Assembly: GCF_964204865.1 (NCBI RefSeq)
Contig: NC_135251.1
Coordinates: forward strand, 16,988,001 to 17,052,000
Source of the DNA: Styela clava
Taxonomy: Eukaryota; Chordata; Ascidiacea; Stolidobranchia; Styelidae
DNA length: 64,000 nt
Direction: 5' to 3'
Of the stretch, positions 33,634 through 44,993 are shown one piece after another. Position numbers and translations under genes: made by a program. The notes beneath the pieces were generated by a model. That model did no database searches. It worked only from the letters and a program-made list of their open reading frames with translations, and was not told where the DNA came from. The number at the start of each line of letters is the position of its first letter. The stretch's first letter is position 1.

Positions 33634-34421
33634 TTTCGTAAATGCATATTATGGCTGTATCTAAAGAAATGGATTCATAAGAGTTTTATTATTTAGAACA
33701 AAACAACATGAAAATAAAATATGAGTATATTATATTGGTACAATGGTGATCATTTATCCTCTTTAGTTTCCCCTTGTTTTAGTACTGCTCGGTGACATTT
33801 GTATCATATTTTCAATGAATTTTCTACGGAATAAATAAAAACGCAAAATAACAACATGAACCAAACTAAAATAAATAGGCATATAGTATATGATATAAAC
33901 ATTCATGGTAGAAGTAGATATGCTCCAGCAATATCCTAGATAAAAGTGCTGAAGCAAGACGGGAAGAATTTGTACATCTTGATTAAAATATACTTATTCT
34001 ATCCGTCACTTTTCATAAATTTTTGAATTAGAATCCCACTAGGCATGTATAATTGTTGGTACCATAGGCATCAAAACACATACTTGATTTCAAAAAATAA
34101 TTGCATTCGACTTGAAGTGAAAATTGTGTGTAAACGCAATATTACAACTCAACTATGTATGAACTGCTAGACATATCAATTAAATTCTGCGAATTAGTAG
34201 AATAGGACTATTTTATATTTTTGAAAAGTGAGTAATTTATAAAAGTGAGTAAACTTATATCTATAATCATCTGTCCATATACCCATTCGCCAATCAAATG
34301 ATGTCTTTCATTCTGACACCAAATGAAAGTGGCATAAACATTTTCACTATCACCCAGACTGGACATGATTTTTACTAATTCCTGAATTCATTTCAGTGGG
34401 ATGTTGACCAACAGTACAATC
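33634..34421. other. intergenic between RAB5IF and PRADC1
   Basis: AT-rich sequence with no gene seen. It presumably holds the PRADC1 promoter and the RAB5IF 3' UTR. Confidence 0.4.
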
Positions 34422-34748
34422 TCAGTTATAAAGAGATGAATATATTATAATCCAAACAACAAGAAAACTTGCAAAAGCAGACATAAATCCCTCTTTTGCT
34501 AGCTCCATAAATCCACCATAATCGTCCAAATCTTGTCCCTGAAAATTCACTACATAAAAATTGATGACAGTAGCAGTTATTGCACAATACATTAGAATAG
34601 CAAATATTCCCTTGATGTAGAAAAGTCCCCAAATTACGCCCACAATCACTGCGATGATCTGCCGGCTCCAATAAACAACATCAAGAAGATCGTCCTTGTC
34701 TTCCCACTTCGAATTTCTGGTAAACGCTTTGGCGATCGCTTGCTCCAT
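34422..34748 (-). CDS. RAB5IF: RAB5IF / RCAF1 membrane protein, single exon
   Basis: The 108-aa product matches RAB5-interacting factor (C20orf24, respirasome complex assembly factor 1): WEDKDDLLDVVYWSRQIIAV, VIWGLFYIKGI, YGGFMELAKEGFMSAFASF and VVWIIIYSSLY. Hydrophobic helices lie at about residues 32-50, 49-70 and 89-106. The family acts in ER/mitochondrial membrane protein biogenesis and respiratory-chain assembly. The N-terminus is shorter than the human one, which has a Gly/Pro-rich leader of about 25 residues. The first in-frame ATG (MEQAIAKAF) is used. There is no intron. Confidence 0.93.
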   Translation of the reverse strand: MEQAIAKAFTRNSKWEDKDDLLDVVYWSRQIIAVIVGVIWGLFYIKGIFAILMYCAITATVINFYVVNFQGQDLDDYGGFMELAKEGFMSAFASFLVVWIIIYSSLYN

Positions 34749-35241
34749 TGATAGATTGAGGAATTCACATATGATTTTGATAATACAGTAATACTGTAAT
34801 ATGACGTTTATCCAGTAATCTATTCAAATAGATTGTTAGCATCTGCCACAAAATTGCTTATAGCGTTACGATATAGCCTAACTCTGAGGTAATATGCGCA
34901 CTGAAAGTGAAAAGAGCTTGTGTCATACAGAAAAACTGAACACCATAGTCCCGACGGTTGTCCGCCGCCTTTTTACATAATTTCTCGCAGCGAACTGACA
35001 AGGGAAACGTGTCCGTCCCGTCGCGTTCACTGCCGAAATTTGAAAAATTGCACATCATCTTTGCATATTAATTTAAAATTAATTAAAAATTAAATATGAC
35101 TTAATCAATAAAGTTTAGTACGATAAAATTAAAATCAAGAAATTCGTAAACATTATGTTGGTAGCATAGAATTCATATTAGGAGTTTCGAAATAGGGCTT
35201 GCGAAATGCGGTCGTTGCGTATAGGGTCGTTGAGTCAAGTT

Positions 35242-35260
35242 GGGGGGGGGGGGGGGGGGG
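35242..35260. repeat. poly-G run
   Basis: Nineteen consecutive G residues interrupt the left terminal array of the foldback-like element. Length is probably unreliable. Confidence 0.9.
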
Positions 35261-36097
35261 TATACGGTCGGTGCGTGTCAGATTGGGGGTGACGAAATAC
35301 GGTTGTTGCGTGGTGTCAGGTTAGAGGTGACGAATTAGGGTCGGTGGTGGTATCAGATTGGGGGTGACGAAATACGGTCGAGGCGTGTCAGAATGTAGAT
35401 GGCAAAATATCACTGCATGTCAAGTTACCGTAAATCTGGCAGTAGAGTGCCGGTACGCAATCAGTGACAGCGAGCTGGATGAAATCAAGAATCACTATCG
35501 CCGAGTATTTATATGTTTATTGTGGCAATTGAGCCTCTGTTAATTACTATCAACCTAAATAAAGGGCGCCAGGAAATATAGAATTAAATAGAAATTCTTT
35601 ATGAAATCGTCGATGACAAACCTTGAAAAGGAAGTTATGATTCATGAAATGGTGCATGCATCTAATGTTTTATTGCATGAATGAGGAACCGATCACGGAC
35701 CAAAATTTCGGAAAAGAGCACGCCGCATTGTAATAACAGTCAACGCTCAAAGGAACAATCTTCTCTTGGAATTTCGCGCCCTAGATGTAACATTCAATGA
35801 AGTTAAAAAAATCAAAAACGGAGGCACAATTCGGATGCCAGCGTTATGAAATACGTCTGCATATTTATTATCTTGTTGTACAATGTTGCTTGAAATACGT
35901 TTGTGTTAGCCGGGAGCTTTAAAACAAGATATGAAAAACGAATAACAGAATATTTTACAGTTAGTTGAATTTGTTTTAAGAAAATTTCCATGTCCTCAAA
36001 TAGTGTCAAACATTTTTTTTCCTATTTCTAATACTTCATGTTACTTAATTATGCATAAAATGACATGAAAGAAACATGTTTATGTCATCGTGCAAAG

Positions 36098-36224
36098 TGA
36101 TTGTGATTTAATTTAAATTTGACGTACGACTTGGATCACTCTGCATAGAGAGACTAATATTAACGAAATCTCTCTATGCAGAGGGATCGAGTCGTATGCC
36201 AAATTTGAATTAAATCAAAATCAG
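36098..36224. repeat. long imperfect hairpin, ~55-bp arms and 17-nt loop
   Basis: The arm 36098-36152 pairs with 36170-36224. The core CTCTGCATAGAGAG and its complement are perfect next to the loop, and the outer arm has scattered mismatches. It could be a palindromic MITE or a pre-miRNA-like fold. Nothing further supports either. Confidence 0.8.
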
Positions 36225-37716
36225 CTAATTAAATTTAACTAAACATTGTAAATAATTATTAAAATTTCTTTCAAATTTTTTCTATTATTAATTTGAATAA
36301 ATTTTTTAATGTGAAGGTGTGTTTGATATATTATTACGTTTTGCCCTTTAAGTCTTGAACATCTCGAAATAGTAACAGATTTCTCATATTTTAAGTAGAG
36401 AGTTTATTTGTTTTGTCAAACAGAAAACAATAACACAACAAAATATAATTGTAAGCAACAAATTCTCGTTATAGACTGTATACTATAGCAACTGGAATCA
36501 ATACGATCATGTGGACATCGAGATCAGTTACCAGCAGTGGCGGCGCGTCAATAGGGCCAACCGGGGCAATGCCCCGGTTGTTTTTCGGTATAATAAAAAA
36601 TATTCGAAAAATACCTCAATATCGGTTGCACAGACTGTCTACACTAGCCATATTTTCCCGACATGGTTCATTTTTCGCTCGCAAAGCCTTCGCCGAACGT
36701 CGACGGGGCGACGCCGATTTTGCCCCGGTTGCTCATTGTATATCGTATTCTCTCTTTTATCTTCCACTCGCCGCGTCTCCCTTGGTAGTTAGTTGACAAT
36801 TTCCGTTCTTTCCAATTCGAAATTATTCTATTAAAACATTTTACGATTAAAACTTTCCGCTCTTTTTGCGCCCCTGCCCAAACAGTGACTATGGCACGAG
36901 TCATGCTTGCCACACCCTAGATAAGCCACACACACCTAGTTAGTTGGTTCGCATGCTAAAATATAATAGCAACATTCTACCAATGCCAAATGGAAAGGGT
37001 TTCTCTGAGGAAAATCATTTCTGTCCGCGTTGTAGATTCGATTTTTGGCCCACAATTAGTTAAATGTTGCCACCCCCTGATTTTCACAAACTGAAAAGCT
37101 CCAAATGCGTGCTCCCCAAAAATTGAATTACCAATACCACTCAATATTTATAACGTGAAAGACAGCGGCTTTAGATGTGATAAGACAGCTAGGATGTGAT
37201 ATTGTAGGTTAGTCCGAAACCATAAATTTAGTTGGCAAGCGGTTGGGATGATATAAGCATTAATTAAAGATACCTAGATATGAATTAAGACAAATTACTT
37301 GCTTGATCAATTATGATATTAACGAATTTGACATTTTTGATTGATGACTAAAATAATAAGAGAACGTTTTCATGTGAGTGTATGGCATTGGTTACTTAAA
37401 ACATGTAAATGGTGAATGACTCAAAGTAACGTCTACCAATAAAACGTCACTGCAATAGTCAAGTTGTTCGAGTGTTAAAGTTCGGAGCAACAAAGTAGGT
37501 ATAAAAAAGCAATCATATCAAAATTGAGCTTAAATGTTTTCGTATGAATAAGGTCTATAAGCATCATGTAAAATATGAGGGAGAATATCCATGTTAGAAT
37601 GTTATTTACACTGGTTTTTCATTCTTTTAGTTAGGAACCGAATTCTATGAGAATGTCTTCAAGAGATGAAACGCTATTCAGAAGATGTTAAAGTAAGTGA
37701 AACACATTCTTTAGTG

Positions 37717-38376
37717 CAGGGTGGTCCAACCTTTTTGGCCGAAGGGCCACATTTAGTTCACGAAAGATCGCGCGGGCCACTTGACATGGTGGTTATGTTC
37801 TAGTTTTTACTACGCCGACTGCAGATTAATGAAAAACAAACAAAACCCGCAAACCAAAATTATAAGCACAATGAAAATACGAAGATACAGTAAAGTCAAA
37901 AGTTTTTACTACGCAAATATATATTTCAATGTCAAGTATGACAGCGCTTTTATCCAATAAGTTTGTCAATATTCGATGCGATGGACGAGGTAGCAATACA
38001 GAGCGAATTTTTCATCAGCGAAATTAGTGATCTCAGGGGGATTTGACATGGTTCATCTGTGAAAAAACTCGCTCGCACAAGTAAGTGCTGTTAAATATTA
38101 AGGTCATGGAAACTGCCTCTTCTAGCTTCGCAGAAAAAAGACAGAAAATCGGATTGAAATAATGGCAGACGATTAAAATAAATTCAAACATCTCTCTCCA
38201 GCAATTACGCCCACAAAGGGACATGAGAAAAGCTTTCGATAGCTGGGTGGTGCTTCTCGCGAGTTTAAACGACGAGGAATAACTTTTTATTAGAAGTTTC
38301 AATAATGGCTCAGATTTATGAAAAACATTGGGATCCGAATAATATCGCGCGGGCCACTCAGCGGTTTGCCGTGCTG
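37717..38376 (-). mobile_element. degenerate hAT element with C-terminal transposase relic
   Basis: The left end is CAGGGTGGTCCAACC and the right end CGGTTTGCCGTGCTG. Both are followed inward by a CGCGCGGGCCACT motif. The minus-strand peptide near 38070 reads NSTYLCERVFSQMNHVKSP, which resembles the hAT dimerisation-domain block STYLCE.FS.MN..KS. Only about 90 codons are open, so it is dead. No matching target duplication. Confidence 0.65.
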
Positions 38377-40469
38377 CTACAATTCTGACATGGTAAAATC
38401 GAATCTATATGTTTTTTTATTTTCTTTTTTTGTACATATATCGTAATGCTGATTTTATTGAAAGTTTTCGAAAAATCGACGACCCTGTTTCGTCACTCCC
38501 ATTTTGACACACAACGACCGCATTTCGTCAACCCTATACTTGCTTTAATTGTATTAGACGTTCAATTTCGCTGTATTGAAAAGTGAAAAGATAATTGTGG
38601 TCAATTAAGTTTAAATACAAAATCACGTTTGACTATGATACATATATCTATTTTTCATAAAATTACCGGAATATACGCTATGTTTGGTATTATATACGTC
38701 CAGTTCAAAACGTGATGCTACTATTCTGACATGCGGAAATTAAAGCATCAAGGTTTCTTCGCAGCGACCATATTTTGTCACCCCTAACCTGACATCACGG
38801 AACGACCGTATTTCGTCACCCCTAATCTGACACACACCGACCGTATTTCGTCACCCCTAACTTGACTCGACGACCCTATTTCGTCACCCCCAATTTGACA
38901 CTCAACGACCGCATTTCGTCAGCCCTATTTTAACACCCCAATATGACTTTAGTGCTACCACCCCTGTAGGGCGGTTGTTAAGAGAGAGCGAAAGAGAGAT
39001 TTGTTATTTTGCAAACCAAAATTACAGTCTTCAATACAATAAACGAGAATATCGGTCAGAGACCAAAGACTTATCGATCGAAACTGCGGTTTCGATTCAT
39101 GACTCTAGAGTGACACCGCGTGTTTCATCACTAATTGATTAATAACTCGCTAATTATACGACATAGTTCATCCAAAATCAATAGGCTTCTGGTGCGAGAT
39201 ATGATGAATGCACATGCAAATTTGGAGCAGATTCAACCACGCCTGCGTGAGATATCGCGTGCATCTAACAGACAAACATACAGTCAAACAGACAGAAAAA
39301 TACCTATCAACATACTTACCGATCTAATGATCGATAGGTAAAAAGTAACATTAATAAAATTATTTTTGTATGGACAGGAGAGAGCGATACGGACTTCATA
39401 TGGACTTACTTAAAAAGAATAATTTTCCTGTCAATAATAATTGGTAAGACTTTCTATAATAAAGGCTTTGCAATTGGTGTAGAAGATGAAATCCCGTGAG
39501 AACATTCAAGACAGTGACGATCCGTGTAAAAATCAGTGTTATTCATCGAATAGAACAATTCAACGCTCAAAATTACAAACAAGAGAGCTATGCTCAAATA
39601 TATGGACACGTTTGAAACAAATGAAAGTAATAGCCTTCTAAATAAAATTTTTATCTTCAAGCACTGAAAATTTCAGAGCAATTGGTCTAGTAATTAAAGG
39701 GAAAAGCGACTTTTTAGGATTAAGTAACAAGTGGGCGTGGCTTTCCACACGTTTTCTCACCACTGAGGGAGCGGAGGCACTGCCCCCACCCCCAATGCCA
39801 CTTGAAAAAATTTCCAATACCCGAGCAAACGCTTTCCCGCTCCAAGAACAGAGATTAACGGTCTCTAAACGCTAAAATCACTCTAGTCAGTGTGACTAGA
39901 TCGATGACTTGATTGACAGGTAGCCTACTCCGGGCCACTAAAAGCCTGATTTGTCCCACTTCCAATTTCAACGTGAATTGAAATACCGAGTGATCCAAGT
40001 CACTTCTCCATTACGGTACCAGGGTAAAATAAAAATAAAATATCGATTCTCCGATAATAATATGCGGTACGGTAACTTACCAGTATCTGAAATTCTTTCA
40101 CAGAACGGTTCTTCCTTGTCATATAAGAACTCAATTCATTTCCTCTTATCAAATAAAAAAATGAGGTAGGCTACAAAATTTATGTTGTTTACATCAGAAC
40201 TGTAACGAAAAGATGGGAGCGTAATTCACTGCGGTACCTTACCAGTACTGCAGTACCTGTTGCTGTATGTAGGCCTGCTATTCGATCGTGGAAAGGTTCT
40301 TCTCTTGCATATAAAAACTCGATTCAATTTGCTCTTATCAATATTAACAAATACGGTAGGCTAAATTTGCTAGAAAACCTACAATACTACAATAGTAAGA
40401 TCGCGAAAGGAATAAGTCAATTTCACTGCGGTACGTTAATCTACCGCAGTACCGTATCCGTATCTGCAT

Positions 40470-40557
40470 GCTTGATCATGCAACCGCTAGAAATAAGTTT
40501 CAAGAGTGTTCCAGGCTTGATCATGCAACCGCTAGAAATAAGTTTCAAGAGTGTTCC
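40470..40557. repeat. 45-bp tandem duplication
   Basis: GCTTGATCATGCAACCGCTA and the following 25 bases repeat with a 45-bp period, starting at 40470 and 40515, with almost no divergence. Confidence 0.85.
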
Positions 40558-41097
40558 TTCGAGTGAAAATTTAGAACAGCGAAATTTAGAATGAAATATC
40601 AGATTTCATAGGATTCATAGAAAATTTAGGAATAAATAATAGTAATAGCCTTCTGAAGAAAAAAATCAAACTTTAACCACTGAGAATTTCAAAGCAATTG
40701 GAACAGTATTCGAAGAAAAAAGCGATTTTATAATGATGATGACGAAGAACAAGAGAGCTACGCACAAATATATGGACACGTTAGACCAGAGCGAATCAGT
40801 CCTTACCGGTACCCTTGACGCTACCGGTACCCTCAAAAAAGTTCTGAATTTCCAGTAGCCAGAATTTTGCAGAATCAAAATGTACAGCCAGTCATGACAC
40901 TGACTAAAATCCGTGTTCCCATGGATAAAAAATAATACAGCAAAATTTTAGACGAAATATCAAATTTCATAGAATTCACGCAAAATTTTGAAATAAATAA
41001 AAGTAATAGCCTTCTAGTGGAAAAATTAATCTTTAACCACTGAAAATTTCAAAGCAATTGGTCCAGTATTCGATAAGAAAAGCGACTTTTTAAAAAT

Positions 41098-41235
41098 GTG
41101 TCAAAGAACAAGAACAACAACAACAACAACAAAATTTTGAAACGATCGTTATGGCCACTAAACGTGTCCAATAATAAGAATAAAAACAACAACATATTTT
41201 TGAAACGATCGTTATGTCCACTAAGTGTCAAAAAA
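41098..41235. repeat. AAC microsatellite and ~70-bp duplication
   Basis: An (AAC)n tract at about 41108-41132 is followed by TTTTGAAACGATCGTTATG, which recurs about 68 bp later with the neighbouring CCACTAA..GTGTC block. Confidence 0.7.
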
Positions 41236-41896
41236 CGTATCAGAGTTTACATTACATTACACCTTCTACGTCAATTTTGCTGTTGTTGTTGTTTTCCTAT
41301 ATGATGATAGACCGGAAATCTGAATCTATTTTTGAAAAAGCGCATTTCTATTGGACAAGGAGACCCGTTCAACTTTGACACCGCAGACTTTCTCGGCGGA
41401 ATATCATCACACTCCACGAGACAATGTTTTATTTATGTCTCGATGTTATGGAAATTTTGGTCCTTGCTATTCGCAGGACATCTACAAATGACGCATTCAA
41501 TATCACCTTTGAACTCATTTGAAATTGCCCATGTTGTCGAATCTTATTTTGCTTTTATTTTGCAATTTTTTTAAGTAAACTGATAAGCAAATAGATATTT
41601 GAAATATGTTGCCTCGCTTGACGGGGCTACATAGAACCATTGGACATGGTCAGTGCAAAAAACGCATTGCGGCAGTTGCTCAACATTTTTCCCTACAAAC
41701 GTGAAAAGTAGCCGAGATGACTATGATCGTACTTCATTTTTACATAAGCCATTACCTTTTATTACCAATTTAGCAGAATGAAGGGACGGGTCAAATATTT
41801 ATTCATCAGAACGCGTGCCTACCCAATATCTATGAGACATTTAAATAAAAACTTTTTTTTTGCGGCTCTGCAACGAGGAGGAACACAATCGAATAT

Positions 41897-42141
41897 TTTC
41901 CGTTGCGTTCGTTTTCTAGTGCAATTTATTCTAAACATACTTTGAAATGAATATTTCCCGTACTTTAAAGCCATTTGCTGCCATTCCCGCTTTTTGTGAA
42001 ATTATTACGTACATACACCCCCGAGCGTATATTATCCGTTGCTTTCGCTTTCTATTGCAATTTATACTAAACATTCTCTAAAATGCATATTTCCCGCACC
42101 TTAAAGCGATTTCCCGTCTTCCCCACTTTTTTGTGAGATTT
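41897..42141. repeat. diverged tandem duplication, ~135-bp period
   Basis: Blocks CCGTTGC.TTCG.TTTCTA, ATATTTCCCG.AC.TTAAAG and a TTTTTGTGA.ATT end recur at 41900-42004 and 42036-42141, with about 15-20 percent divergence. CCCG-containing half units continue to about 42220. Confidence 0.7.
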
Positions 42142-44133
42142 CCCTTAGTATTGGCAATTTCCCGTTGTTCCCGCTTTTTAGTGCATTATCCGTAGTTCCC
42201 GTTTCCCGCATTTTAGTGTTGCCCTTGCTCTCTTGGGCTCAAGTTTTTAATAGTGTTGACTTTTGCGATGTTTTTAACTTTGTATATACCTTCAAAATTC
42301 TACACTTCTTTATTTATCTGTAGTTGTAAAGGTAATGACTGAGACCTACGTGACTGAATAAAGTTGGGATTCTAGGAATTTTTCTCAGCCGATGTATGAT
42401 TGATGTATAAGATTCAGGCTACTTAATTCACTTTGCCTTTATATGTCAGTTTTTTCTTACTCGCTGATTACTTTTTCTAGACTGCTCACGATGGCATCTT
42501 GGCTATCGTATGACCTTTTTCTACCTCCATTGACTGCCTTCTTCTAAGCTTGACTCTTCTACAGAGATATCCTAAAACGGTTCCTTAATTTGATTTGGAC
42601 TTACTGATTGTTTTATTAAATTGCTGTTGTTAATATTTTCTTTGTCTTGGTGTTGTTCTTGTAAAGAAATCGCTTTTCTCTCAACCTCGACCAATGGACC
42701 TTTCTCGAGCATCGACTTCCTTGTTTACTTCGTGACATTGGCCAATCAGTAGATGCAAAAAGTGACGTAACAATGCTCCCTTTCGCATCCGCTCGGACAA
42801 TTTTCTCACTCAGACAGATTTTTAAGCGTGGTCGTAAACATTACCTCGATTTCGCGTTTTTGAACTCGTTAGTTTTCAGTTGTGTTTCAGAAACTTAAAT
42901 ATAAATCAGATAATTCAATGATAACTCTGTCTTCCTAGGAGTTTTAATTTAATTGCAGTAATAAAAAATTAGTGTAGAAATAGCTATGATAGACTAGGCT
43001 AAAATTCTTTACCGGTACTTTTAATAAAAAACAGATTGTTGTATGTGATGAAGCATAATGATGGTTAGAAATACATACCCCATTTTACAGACGCCAACTC
43101 GCAAAAGCACTCTTAAAATAGCCCCGAAAAGTTTGCAATGGTGAAGTATAGAAAGAATTTTTCTGGGGTCAACGTTCGGGGAAAGGTCCATTGCTTTGAA
43201 ATTTTCAGTGGTTCGAGATTGTTGTTGTCGCTAGAAGGCTCTTCTATTAATTTCAAAAAAATTTTGTGCGCAGCGTGTGGCGGTTTGTCGATCGCATTTC
43301 AGCGATTTCGTGGTTGCGGAAAGAAGACTACCGTAATAGATTTAACACTAAGCCTACTGCATTTTGACATTCATTTGAATATATTTAAGCGTTGGTCTCA
43401 TTTTGTTCATTTTTCAACTAAACTAACAATGACGCAACGTTGTCTTCAATTTGCCGGATTTGTCTTTTCGAGCGTTTATTTTTTTGTTTTCTGTTGGATC
43501 CACAGAAAAGTTCTTTCTTATATACGACCGCCTTCTCTATTCTCTCCACGTACAGACATTCAATTCTACTCGTTCCTCATCGTGAAATTCAAATCAACCA
43601 AATTAACAAAAATACACTGAATACGTATTGCTTTTTTACTTTAATATTAATTACCATCTAATTCAAATTTATTTTGTTCTTAACAAAACTAACATTTAAT
43701 TAAGCAACGTTGTTTCGACGAAAACATATCTTCTTTGTGACAGGTGTTGTGTGTTGTTGAATAAAAAAAAGTTGTATCCTATCCTAAATACAGTGGCAAT
43801 GACATCGAAGCCGGGTTCAAATTATAAATTTCTATCAACAGAAACTAATAAAACTGAATCTGAATCATAACTGAATCTGAAACCGGGATAAAATATTGGG
43901 CGAGATTAGAAGCGAGCAAGAAGTTAAATTATGTTGTTATTTTGAGCATTTTCAGCGTTCCAACTTTATTCAACAGTTAACTTTGTTTCAAAAATTACAT
44001 AAATTCCATCATATGTTCAGTGTTTGGATAAATTTGATTCTCTCTGCACACAAGCGGTAAACACTTCAATGCGTCACGGTGTTTGGTTTTTCAATTTCTT
44101 TCTCGCAGCTGTGAAAACGTCATAAAACCAGTG

Positions 44134-44142
44134 ACCAATCAG
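44134..44142 (+). promoter_or_regulatory. CCAAT box upstream of ARID4
   Basis: ACCAATCAG is a perfect NF-Y motif. It lies about 200 bp before a possible non-coding first-exon donor (CACG/GTAAGA at 44335) and 0.86 kb before the ATG. Position and motif suggest the ARID4 promoter; transcript data are lacking. Confidence 0.45.
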
Positions 44143-44993
44143 AGCATTCTTATCTGGAAAGGTTCGGGGACAGAATTGTTGACTTCGTTTGGCCCCGTCT
44201 TGTTGTTATCCAGTTTGTTTTTACGTTCAGCAGGCACGAGATTGCAAGAGCAATTTTGTTTTGGTTTCAAAATCAGCTTATTTTAAAGACTGCCTGAACG
44301 TTCGCTAGTTTCGGAGTTCAGGAGTTGAAGCACGGTAAGACATTCCAGCTTTCAGACTTTTCAGCTCCATTCTCCTGTTCTCAGAGTCAGGTTCTATTAT
44401 TTTCTCATGCAGTCCAAGATCAGAATACAGGAGTACTTAACTGTTTTAACATCTAGGCTTTATTAGTATTTCAGTATTTAGTAGCCTTGTTCTGTTGTTT
44501 GATACTGGTAGGGTACCGGTATATCTGAATATACAACAGGCAAGTCTGTACAGCTGTAAGGTACCGTACCGGTACCGGTACCGGTACCGTATGTCCCGAC
44601 AGCCCGAAGCTATTGAAACCCAAAACTCTGGAAATTGCTGAAATGCCTATTCAACCATAATCCTGAAGCTCAGTGGTTATTCATACTACTGTACTATAAT
44701 CCAGTAATATCATCTTTGAGTATTTTATTTTTTAATTATTTTCGTTATTTTCAATGCCTGAATCTGGACTACACAGGTCAGCAGGTAGAAAGTTTTGACA
44801 GTTTAAAATACATTAACTGCAGAATTAAGAAAAAAATGGAAATGAAGAAAATGTGAAATCTGTTATCCAGTTATCTGCTTCTTTGTTTTGTCTGTTGAAT
44901 GAAAGATATCAATTAATAATCTTTCTTATTTTTTGATGTCCAAACATCTGCCAAACTACATACTGCATTATCCTGCACAATTTTCAGAAAACG

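Larger units (their letters stand above)
35159..38960. mobile_element. 3.8-kb foldback-like element with tandem-repeat termini
   Basis: The left 240 bp (35159-35400) and right 200 bp (about 38757-38960) are inverted copies. Each is itself a tandem array of roughly 35-40-bp units of the form GTGACGAAATACGGTCGTTG..TGTCAGATTGGG. The outer ends are TGGTAGCA and TGCTACCA. Extra inverted units lie at about 38480-38540. The interior holds a hAT relic (37717-38376), a long hairpin (36098-36224) and a GCCCCGGTTG repeat (36536-36740). No transposase was recognised for the outer element. Confidence 0.7.
34749..44987. other. 10-kb gene-poor repeat region upstream of ARID4
   Basis: After the foldback-like element the region holds dispersed copies of a repeat containing TTTCAAAGCAATTGGTCCAG (39660, 40685, 41045), AAC microsatellite sequence and small tandem duplications. 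GTACCGGTACC-type words recur at 44560-44590. The longest ORF (43138-43620) has no recognisable domain. ARID4 promoter elements lie at its right end. No gene is supported. Confidence 0.5.

Noticed and set aside
33052-34748. RAB5IF and PRADC1 as an operon (trans-spliced polycistron)
   Set aside because: Same strand, but the 0.79-kb gap is far larger than usual in tunicate operons, and no trans-splice evidence can be read from DNA alone.
43138-43620. 160-codon ORF on the plus strand
   Set aside because: No recognisable domain, no coding-like composition and Phe/Ser-rich low-complexity translation. It sits in the repeat-rich region upstream of ARID4.
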